The notes beneath the pieces are model-generated. The model worked only from the letters and a program-made list of their open reading frames with translations. It was not told the origin of the DNA and did not search any database. DNA of 64,000 nucleotides from CG2-30-36-16 sp964372115. GTDB lineage: Bacteria > Bacteroidota > Ignavibacteria > Ignavibacteriales > Ignavibacteriaceae. Shown in pieces: positions 17,413 through 24,384 of the stretch. How positions within the stretch are numbered: position 1 is the stretch's first letter; each line of letters opens with the position of its first letter. The stretch covers positions 1 to 64,000 of the forward strand of contig CAYJPN010000023.1 of assembly GCA_964372115.1 (NCBI GenBank), read 5' to 3'. Position numbers and translations under genes: made by a program.

Positions 17413-18804
17413 ATGTCAGCGACACCTAAAAAATTAGCAATACTTGTAGGCGGTGGACCTGCGCCCGGCATCAACAGTGTTATTGGCGCGGCAACAATCC
17501 GTGCTGAAGTAGAAGGCGTAGAAGTTATTGGAATAAAAGACGGTTTCAAATGGATAATGCAGGGCGATATTTCCCATGTAAAAGAATTAACAATTCATAA
17601 CGTTAGCCGTATACACTTTCGTGGAGGATCTTATATTGGTATTGCGCGAAATAATCCCACTAAAGATAAAAAACATCTTGAAAATACCGTAACATCTTTA
17701 TTGAGATTAAACGTTGATAAACTTATTACAATCGGTGGAGATGATACGGCATTCAGCGCATTAAAAGTTGATGAAATGGCAGCCGGTAGAATTAAAGTTG
17801 TTCACGTGCCTAAAACAATAGACAACGATTTAGATTTACCTCACGGTATTCCTACATTCGGATTTCAAACAGCGCGGCATATAGGCGTTGAAGTTGTAAA
17901 AAATCTTATGGTTGACGCACAAACAACATCACGCTGGTATTTTGTAGTATCAATGGGTCGTAAAGCCGGGCATCTTGCCCTTGGTATCGGTAAAGCGACG
18001 GGTGCAACTCTCACTTTAATTCCGGAAGAATTTCCAGACTCAGTAAGCAAACTACCTCACATTGTAGATATTCTTGTTGGTGCAATTATCAAACGATTAA
18101 GTTATGGACGCACTGACGGCGTTGCAATACTTGCCGAAGGATTAGTTGAACATCTCGATCCATCCGATTTGCAGTCGCTCGTTGAAATTGAACGGGATGC
18201 TCACGACAATATTCGAATTGCTGAAGTTAACTTTGGCGAAATTCTAAAATATAAAGTGCAAGAACGGCTGAAAGATTTTGGAATTAAAACTACCATCGTT
18301 GCTAAAAACATTGGTTACGAATTAAGGTGTGCCGACCCAATTCCGTTCGATATGGAATACACGCGCGATCTTGGTTACTCAGCTGCACAGTTTATTCTTA
18401 CCGGCGGTTCCGGAGCTATGGTATCAATACAGAATGGTCACTTTGTTCCTCTATTTTTTAAGGATATTCTTGACCCTAAAACCAATCGTACACGTGTAAG
18501 AATGGTTGATCCTTCCTCCGAATCATTTTATATAGCACGCAGGTATATGTTGCGCTTAAACCAGGCTGATTTTGAAGATCCGCATGAACTTGCCAAATAT
18601 GCCGCAACTTGCGGTGTTTCATTGGAAGAATTTAAGAAGCAGTTCTTTTATTTAATTGAAAATGATTTGCTCTACCGCCATGTGGAAGATGGTAATATTA
18701 TATTAGCTTCATCTGAAACTAACGAGGCACATAAACCTCTTTTAAGGGAAGGGAAAAAAAAGGGATTAGATGAAGATAACCAAGATATAATAAAAGAACA
18801 TTAA
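17413..18804 (+). CDS. pfp: Phosphofructokinase, probably pyrophosphate-dependent
   Basis: A 463-residue PfkA-family enzyme that phosphorylates fructose 6-phosphate. The phosphate-donor loop reads GGDDT at 108-112 and the catalytic segment PKTIDND at 133-139. In this family Asp in place of the second Gly of GGDG, together with Lys before TIDND, marks PPi-dependent enzymes; ATP enzymes have Gly at the first position. The protein is longer than the roughly 320-residue bacterial ATP-PFK, as PPi enzymes usually are. PPi dependence is an inference; many annotators would simply write 6-phosphofructokinase. Confidence 0.9.
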   Translation: MSATPKKLAILVGGGPAPGINSVIGAATIRAEVEGVEVIGIKDGFKWIMQGDISHVKELTIHNVSRIHFRGGSYIGIARNNPTKDKKHLENTVTSLLRLNVDKLITIGGDDTAFSALKVDEMAAGRIKVVHVPKTIDNDLDLPHGIPTFGFQTARHIGVEVVKNLMVDAQTTSRWYFVVSMGRKAGHLALGIGKATGATLTLIPEEFPDSVSKLPHIVDILVGAIIKRLSYGRTDGVAILAEGLVEHLDPSDLQSLVEIERDAHDNIRIAEVNFGEILKYKVQERLKDFGIKTTIVAKNIGYELRCADPIPFDMEYTRDLGYSAAQFILTGGSGAMVSIQNGHFVPLFFKDILDPKTNRTRVRMVDPSSESFYIARRYMLRLNQADFEDPHELAKYAATCGVSLEEFKKQFFYLIENDLLYRHVEDGNIILASSETNEAHKPLLREGKKKGLDEDNQDIIKEH

Positions 18805-18812
18805 AGATTTAA

Positions 18813-18839
18813 GGCTGCTTTACGCAGCCCTTTTTTTTT
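18813..18839 (+). terminator. Rho-independent terminator after phosphofructokinase
   Basis: GGCTGC at 18813-18818 and GCAGCC at 18824-18829 form a hairpin with a 5-nt loop, followed by C and nine Ts. Confidence 0.9.
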
Positions 18840-19218
18840 GCAAAACAAATATTTCATAACTTTTGACAATGAATATGACAGCAGCAATTTGTAATTTTTT
18901 TTTTTTGAAATTATGTCGATAGAATTATTTAATTTATGAATTGTTTGACTCCATTATCGATTACAAATCGTAGTGTAATTCATCACCACAACCATGCCTC
19001 CTAATTTGGCATCACTTATTTCTTTCAATAATTTCAAGATTGGCATGACTGATTTCCCAATCATTAGTCCTGTGTATTTGAATACGTCTAACACTATGCG
19101 ATTTAAAACTATTCATTCATTTAAGTTCATTCATGCAGATTTCCATGTTAACAATTTTTGAAACACACTTACCATATTATCATGAATATTACCGCTATTT
19201 GTGTAACAATTAATTCTT

Positions 19219-19239
19219 TATATTATTAAAAATAATATA
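19219..19239. promoter_or_regulatory. Upstream 9-3-9 dyad, candidate AsnC operator
   Basis: TATATTATT, AAA, AATAATATA form a perfect dyad just upstream of the -35. Its centre is 41 bp (four helical turns) from the centre of the second dyad over the -10. Confidence 0.5.
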
Positions 19240-19247
19240 AACCTATA

Positions 19248-19276
19248 TTGACATGTATTCGTAATATTTCTAATAT
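19248..19276 (+). promoter_or_regulatory. Promoter of asnC-tpl
   Basis: TTGACA at 19248-19253, a 17-bp spacer and TAATAT at 19271-19276 give a strong sigma-70-like promoter 38 bp before the asnC ATG. Confidence 0.6.
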
Positions 19277-19280
19277 TACG
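19260..19280. promoter_or_regulatory. 9-3-9 perfect dyad over the -10, candidate operator
   Basis: CGTAATATT, TCT, AATATTACG form a perfect palindrome that covers the -10 box. Size and AT-rich core fit Lrp/AsnC sites, and occupancy would block the promoter, consistent with autoregulation. Confidence 0.6.
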
Positions 19281-19314
19281 TACGAACATCTGAAATAATT
19301 TATAAAAACGAATT

Positions 19315-19761
19315 ATGAACGAAATAGACGCTAAAATATTGAATATCCTTCAGCAGAACTCTAGATTATCAAACGCTGAAATAGCACGACAAATTAAGAT
19401 GGCGCCGTCTGCTGTGCTTGAAAGAATAAGAAGACTTGAAAAAAGAAAAATTATAAAAAATTACACTGTGCAAATTAATCCGGTTGATGTCGGGAGAGGA
19501 CTTCTGGCATTCATTCAGGTTAAAGCAAACGGGCCTGTTGTCGATCAGAAAATTGCAAGAGAGATTTCGGAAATTCGGGAGGTGCAGGAAGTTCATATAG
19601 TTGCAGGCGAAGATAGTTATCTTGTTAAAGTTAGGGTTGAGAATCCCGAAGCATTAACACAACTTTTAAGGACAAAATTTGCAACAATAAAATCAATAAG
19701 AACTACCAATACAACAATTGTTCTTGAAACTATAAAGGAAACCAATGACCTCGTTTTCTAA
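19315..19761 (+). CDS. Lrp/AsnC-family transcriptional regulator
   Basis: A 148-residue regulator. The N-terminal helix-turn-helix (about 3-60: IDAKILNILQQNSRLSNAEIA, then VLERIRRLEKRKIIKNY) is followed by the RAM ligand-binding domain (about 65-142: LAFIQVKAN, VHIVAGEDSYLVKV). Such proteins sense amino acids. It precedes tyrosine phenol-lyase by 27 bp in the same direction, so it is probably a local, tyrosine- or aromatic-amino-acid-responsive regulator of that gene and of itself. Confidence 0.92.
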   Translation: MNEIDAKILNILQQNSRLSNAEIARQIKMAPSAVLERIRRLEKRKIIKNYTVQINPVDVGRGLLAFIQVKANGPVVDQKIAREISEIREVQEVHIVAGEDSYLVKVRVENPEALTQLLRTKFATIKSIRTTNTTIVLETIKETNDLVF

Positions 19762-19788
19762 ATATTAAAATAATTAACTGGAGAAGTT

Positions 19789-21180
19789 ATGGCAAAAAAA
19801 CTTGTTAAAAGATCCTGGGCAGAACCATTTAAAATTAAAGTTGTAGAGCCCATTAGAATGACTACAAAAGAATACCGGGAAAAAGCTGCAAAGCAAGCCG
19901 GGTTCAACACTTTTCTTCTAAGATCGGAAGATGTTTACATTGATTTATTAACCGACAGCGGCACTAATGCAATGAGCGATTATCAGTGGGCGGGAATGAT
20001 GTTAGGCGATGAATCTTATGCCGGGAGTAAGAATTTTTATTACTTATGGGATAATATAAAAAAATATTATGGTTATCCTTATTTTGTTCCTACTCATCAA
20101 GGGCGCGCCGCTGAACATTTAATATCAAAAATTCTTATAAAACCTGGTGATTACATACCGGGCAACATGTACTTTACAACAACAAGGCTTCATCAGGAAA
20201 TTGCCGGTGGTACGTTTGTAGATGTTATAATAGATGAAGCTCACGATCCGCAAAGCCATCATCCATTTAAAGGCAACGTAGATATTAATAAACTTGATAA
20301 GTTGGTTAAAGAAGTTGGCGCGAAAAAAATTCCTTATATTAGCGTTGCAGGTCCGGTTAATATGGCAGGCGGTCAACCGATTTCTATGGCAAATATTGTT
20401 GAACTTGAAGCTTATACCAAAAAGCATGGCATTAAAATGTGGTTAGATGCTACCCGTTTAGTAGAGAATGCATATTTTATAAAACAACGCGAGAAAGGTT
20501 TTGAAAATAAAACCATTTCTCAAATTTTAAAAGAGATCTGTTCTCATTTCGAAGGTATCTGGGTTAGTGCCAAAAAAGACCTGCTTGTAAATATCGGCGG
20601 TTTTCTTGCTACAAAAAACAAAAGAGTTTATGAAGAAGCAAGAAACCTCGTTGTTGTTTACGAGGGATTGCACACATATGGCGGGCTTGCCGGAAGAGAT
20701 ATGGAAGCCATGGCACGCGGCATAGAGGAAATGACAAATTATGATTATATAAGATCACGGATCGGACAGGTTGAATATTTTGGCAATAAACTGCTTGAGT
20801 ATAAAATCCCGATAGTACAACCAATTGGCGGACATGCAATATTCCTTGACGCAAAAAGATTTTTGCCGCAGTTAAAACAAATAGAATTTCCCGCCCAGAC
20901 ATTGGCTAATGAAATCTACATTGATTCGGGTGTACGAGCTATGGAAAGAGGAGTTGTGTCTGCCGGTAGAAATAAAAAAACAGGCGATCATAATTATCCC
21001 AAACTCGAATTAGTACGATTAACATTACCAAGAAGAGTTTACACTCAAGCTCATATTGATGTTACTTATGAATCAATCGTTTCAGTTTTTGAAAACAGGA
21101 AGTCGATTAAGGGATTAAAAATGGTTAGTGAACCCAAATATCTCAGATTTTTTCAGGCTCGTTTTGAAAAATTAAAATAA
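19789..21180 (+). CDS. tpl: Tyrosine phenol-lyase (PLP enzyme)
   Basis: A 463-residue member of the tryptophanase/tyrosine phenol-lyase family, cleaving L-tyrosine to phenol, pyruvate and ammonia. The PLP lysine is Lys263 in SAKKD. The residues that distinguish the tyrosine enzyme are present: Arg387 in AMERG (Arg381 of the Citrobacter enzyme), Thr130 in YFTTTR (Thr124), Phe129, Tyr77 and Arg106. Tryptophanases lack this Arg. Stretches such as SGTNAMSDYQWAGMM also follow the tyrosine enzyme. GGAG lies shortly before the ATG. Confidence 0.9.
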   Translation: MAKKLVKRSWAEPFKIKVVEPIRMTTKEYREKAAKQAGFNTFLLRSEDVYIDLLTDSGTNAMSDYQWAGMMLGDESYAGSKNFYYLWDNIKKYYGYPYFVPTHQGRAAEHLISKILIKPGDYIPGNMYFTTTRLHQEIAGGTFVDVIIDEAHDPQSHHPFKGNVDINKLDKLVKEVGAKKIPYISVAGPVNMAGGQPISMANIVELEAYTKKHGIKMWLDATRLVENAYFIKQREKGFENKTISQILKEICSHFEGIWVSAKKDLLVNIGGFLATKNKRVYEEARNLVVVYEGLHTYGGLAGRDMEAMARGIEEMTNYDYIRSRIGQVEYFGNKLLEYKIPIVQPIGGHAIFLDAKRFLPQLKQIEFPAQTLANEIYIDSGVRAMERGVVSAGRNKKTGDHNYPKLELVRLTLPRRVYTQAHIDVTYESIVSVFENRKSIKGLKMVSEPKYLRFFQARFEKLK

Positions 21181-21651
21181 ATTATAGTTTGCTTTAGTTA
21201 AGAGTAATGTCATTGTCCGTTTCAGTTAGTTAACGGATGGACGGACAATGACGTTAAATAAATTATAAGAGTGAACTTGAAAATAAAGAGGCTCTTATCA
21301 ACCTGGAATCCCTTGAACAATTTTATCAGATTAAAGATGAGCTTAAGTAGCAAATTTTAAATTTGATATAAATCAATATTTTTTTGTAATTTTAAGTTAT
21401 ATTAATAGCACCACATAAAATGTTTTATTAAAAGATTTTATAAGCGGTCACCGACAAAAAATTTATTTCCGATGAATTTTTTGGGTTAAAAAAAAATAAT
21501 AAAAATTTAGTTTCATTTTATCAAATGTTCTATCTTTGCAAATGATTTTCCCGGAACTTCAATATATTTTATTGAGTTTGGGGGTAATAAATTATTAGTA
21601 AAACTCGATAATATATTGTGAATTGTATTTTTTAATATTTAGGGATACTAA
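21181..21651. other. Intergenic region with hairpin, coding remnant and promoter
   Basis: This gene-free 471 bp contains a 12-bp inverted repeat (21209-21220 and 21241-21252, 20-nt loop) after tpl, without a T run. A 30-codon open frame at 21258-21350 follows, which reads like the tail of a protein (SELENKEALINLE... IKDELK, stop) but has no start. The promoter of the STAS gene comes last. Confidence 0.4.
21531..21538 (+). promoter_or_regulatory. Promoter of the STAS gene
   Basis: TATCTTTG, followed by CA, is an exact TAnnTTTG element. A T-rich -33 region lies about 20 bp upstream. The 5' untranslated region would be roughly 105 nt. Confidence 0.5.
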
Positions 21652-21990
21652 ATGCCGATTGAAGAATTGTTAATCGATGATGTAACAGTAAAAAATGTTA
21701 AACTTGATAGAGCTACATTTAAAGATGCCGAAGAGTTTAAACGCAGGTTAGCACAGGACATTGAAAATAAAAAACTAAAAATATTAGTTGATTTAAGCGG
21801 CTGTTTATTTATGGACTCTACTTTTTTAAGCGCGCTTGTTACATCTCTAAAACGAATTACAGAGGCTGGTGGAAATTTAAAGCTTGTTGCTATTCAACCG
21901 GAGACTCTGTCGCTGCTCGAATTAACCGGAACATATAAAGTCTTTGAAATTTTTCACAGCAGGGAAAGCGCTTTAAATAGTTTCAAATAA
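21652..21990 (+). CDS. STAS-domain anti-sigma factor antagonist
   Basis: A 112-residue single STAS domain. The phosphorylatable serine is Ser56 in the motif MDSTFLSAL, matching the SpoIIAA/RsbV site that the cognate kinase modifies. In the unphosphorylated form such proteins bind the RsbW-type kinase and free its sigma factor. It stands alone under its own promoter. The RsbW-like kinase at 140-553 is a possible partner, but that pairing is only inference. Confidence 0.9.
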   Translation: MPIEELLIDDVTVKNVKLDRATFKDAEEFKRRLAQDIENKKLKILVDLSGCLFMDSTFLSALVTSLKRITEAGGNLKLVAIQPETLSLLELTGTYKVFEIFHSRESALNSFK

Positions 21991-22099
21991 TTTATTTACA
22001 ACACGTGTAATTTCTGAGCAAGTTATTTTTAATATAGAATGAATGTAAGAAATTAAGAACCCCTACATCCATTCTAATAAATTTTAAGGTGCACGGTCA

Positions 22100-23929
22100 C
22101 TATAATTTCGATTCCACTATTTTTAACACTTCTACTAATTTTTGTTCTGCATCTTTCTTTAGTTCGCTACATTTTGTTCTCATTTCATTAACGAATACTT
22201 TATCTTCAATATCTTTCAAATTGATTAGTACGTTAAAAATTCCTCCTATCACTCCCGTGTAAGCCGATTGTGCCCCAACACCGACATCTGTTATTGAATT
22301 CGGATTACCGTATTTTGCAACAGCCACGGCAATTTCTATTGCTTTGCTGCTTTGTAATGCTGTGTTCAAAGGAACAAGAACAGCTGTTTTTAAACCAGAC
22401 TGCATTTGATTTTTACGCACAACTTTTTCTTCAGCGGTTTTATTTGGTAAACGCCGGGCATCCATATAAGCGTTAAATGCATTTGTATCATCATCAATTG
22501 CTTTTACAAGATTAAATTTTATTCCCTGGCATTTTTCTGCTGCCTGGTTTAGAATGTCATCAACATCTTCGCTGCCTCTTTTATTGGCGGTTAAATTACT
22601 AACCATCGATGACAAACTTGCTCCAAGCGCACCAGCTAATGCAGCAATAGAACCGCCTCCTGGGGCAGGGGATTCTCGTGACACTTCACAAATAAAATCA
22701 GTTAATTTCATTTCCACAAGCGCATTTTCTGCATTTTTCGGGAGTCCCAAAACACGCTCCTCAATATTAAAATCAGCAACATCTCTTAAGCCAAGCGACT
22801 GAACAGCGGTTTCTAAAATATCTTTTATCGGTACACCAGCAGATCTTCCCTGAAGTTTTAAATAATATTTCCCGGTATCTAAAAGTGCGGGGTATGGCAC
22901 CATTCCTACAACTTCGCTGCCTGTTACAATCAAGCCGCGTTTAACCGCAAGCTTTCTTGTTTCCTCAAGAGCTGTGTGCATCGAAGTTTCTTTATAATCT
23001 GTTAAGTTTATTGAAATTTGAGCGCGTTGATATTTATCAACCATCCACCCGATAGCTTTGCAGCTTTTAAATTTACCCGGAATTTTTACCGATTGACCTT
23101 CGACTTTAGAAGGGTTAACTCCGTTAATTTTTAAAAGTTCAACTAAATCAAAACCATGTATTGTTATGGCGTGCTGTACTGTTTCATCAAGTGTTTTACC
23201 AATAAACTCACATTCGCCGCATGGATACGAATCTTTTTCATATTTTAAAATATCGGCTCCTTTAAAATAAAATGGTGAGGAATTAGGCGTACGCGCGCTT
23301 CTTCCTTTTTCACGAAGTTCAAACGCAATATCAGTGGCATATTTTTCTTCTCGCGTATTTAAGTTGATATTGTACGCAATTAAAAATTCCCTTACACCAA
23401 TGACCGTAGCCCCAGCCGATGCATTAAACACTTGCGGGCCGAAGTCGGGTTTCCATTCCGGTTTTTTCATTTTTTCGGGAAGGGCTTCATATTCGCCCTG
23501 TCTTATTATTGCAAGATTTTGCCGCTCCGGTGTAGCTGCCGATTTTTCATAAAGGTAAACCGGAATTCCCAACTCATCACCAACGCGTTTTGCAACTTCT
23601 TTAGAAAGTTCTATACATTCTTCAGAAGTTACTCCGGAAACGGGAATAAAAGGACAAACATCGGTTGCTCCCATACGGGGATGCGAACCTTTATGTTTAC
23701 TCATATCAATAAGTTCGGCTGCTTTTTTTATAGCGTTAAACGCCGCTTCTTTTACACCCTTGGGTGGTCCAATAAATGTTACCACAGTCCGGTTCATATC
23801 GTAACCGGGATCAACATCAAGAAGACGCACACCATCAACTTTTTCTATTTCATTTGTAATTAGTTTTATTATTTGCGGGTTTTTCCCTTCAGAAAAATTA
23901 GGAACACACTCTATCAACTGCTCTGTCAT
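22100..23929 (-). CDS. ftcD: Glutamate formiminotransferase / formimidoyl-THF cyclodeaminase fusion
   Basis: A 609-residue bifunctional enzyme of histidine degradation. It moves the formimino group of formiminoglutamate to tetrahydrofolate and then releases ammonia to give methenyl-THF. The transferase half (about 1-300) contains KGSHPRMGATDVCPF with catalytic His83 (His82 in the pig enzyme). The cyclodeaminase half (about 410-609) has SPAPGGGSIAALAGALGASL. The fused form resembles the animal enzyme. No other hut genes are nearby. AGGAT lies seven bases before the ATG. Confidence 0.94.
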   Translation of the reverse strand: MTEQLIECVPNFSEGKNPQIIKLITNEIEKVDGVRLLDVDPGYDMNRTVVTFIGPPKGVKEAAFNAIKKAAELIDMSKHKGSHPRMGATDVCPFIPVSGVTSEECIELSKEVAKRVGDELGIPVYLYEKSAATPERQNLAIIRQGEYEALPEKMKKPEWKPDFGPQVFNASAGATVIGVREFLIAYNINLNTREEKYATDIAFELREKGRSARTPNSSPFYFKGADILKYEKDSYPCGECEFIGKTLDETVQHAITIHGFDLVELLKINGVNPSKVEGQSVKIPGKFKSCKAIGWMVDKYQRAQISINLTDYKETSMHTALEETRKLAVKRGLIVTGSEVVGMVPYPALLDTGKYYLKLQGRSAGVPIKDILETAVQSLGLRDVADFNIEERVLGLPKNAENALVEMKLTDFICEVSRESPAPGGGSIAALAGALGASLSSMVSNLTANKRGSEDVDDILNQAAEKCQGIKFNLVKAIDDDTNAFNAYMDARRLPNKTAEEKVVRKNQMQSGLKTAVLVPLNTALQSSKAIEIAVAVAKYGNPNSITDVGVGAQSAYTGVIGGIFNVLINLKDIEDKVFVNEMRTKCSELKKDAEQKLVEVLKIVESKL

Positions 23930-24003
23930 ATAAATATCCTATGTCTGTTTTTTTCAGAGTAAGTAAAAAATTATATTGAAAAATTAAAGGAGATGATACT
24001 CGA

Positions 24004-24147
24004 ATGCAAATAAAGAAAAATAATGTAACCGAAGAATGGTATTTTATTATTCTAATGCAGTTTTATAAATGTGTCTACTTATCCGAAATTGCAGCTAATT
24101 GTGCTGATAAAATATCAGCGATTCATAGGAATAATTGTACAAAATGA
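24004..24147 (+). CDS. Possible small protein, 47 residues
   Basis: A 47-codon frame starts at ATG, with AAAGGAG about 12 bases upstream. The product has a short hydrophobic, aromatic segment (WYFIILMQF) and four cysteine-containing positions in its second half. No family was recognised. The ribosome-site spacing is too long and a dyad lies inside the frame, so it may well be chance. Confidence 0.15.
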   Translation: MQIKKNNVTEEWYFIILMQFYKCVYLSEIAANCADKISAIHRNNCTK

Positions 24148-24371
24148 TGACTTAAATTTTTTTTAATCCAACTTTACTTTCGACTAATTCTGATATAAAA
24201 TATCTAACTTGAGCATTAAATAACCTAAAATTAATTAAAACTGAAAGTCTTGGTATTTTCAATAAAAATTTTGAAATTTGTCAAAATCTTTATAGAGTTA
24301 TTTTACCACTCATAAATGGTTTTTAATAAACCCTTAGCTTATTTTTATTGAAGTTAAATCATCTTTTTTCT

Positions 24372-24378
24372 AAAGGAG
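24372..24378 (+). promoter_or_regulatory. Ribosome site fixing a TTG start
   Basis: AAAGGAG ends six bases before the TTG at 24385, which starts the phosphate transporter; no suitable ATG precedes the first transmembrane helix. Confidence 0.75.
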
Positions 24379-24384
24379 CTTTGA

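Larger units (their letters stand above)
18840..19314. other. Intergenic region with the asnC-tpl control region
   Basis: The right third carries the promoter and two dyads described separately. The left part includes a T12 tract near 18892-18906. On the minus strand (19064-18954) there is a 36-codon open frame from ATG that reads like protein (PILKLLKEISDAKLGG). It has no ribosome site and no recognised family, so I do not call it a gene. Confidence 0.4.
23930..24384. other. Divergent intergenic region, ftcD / phosphate transporter
   Basis: This 455-bp region contains a weak small reading frame at 24004-24147 and a perfect 7-3-7 dyad (GCTGATA, AAA, TATCAGC at 24103-24119) that could be an operator. 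The last bases hold the ribosome site of the transporter. Otherwise nothing was recognised. Confidence 0.4.
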
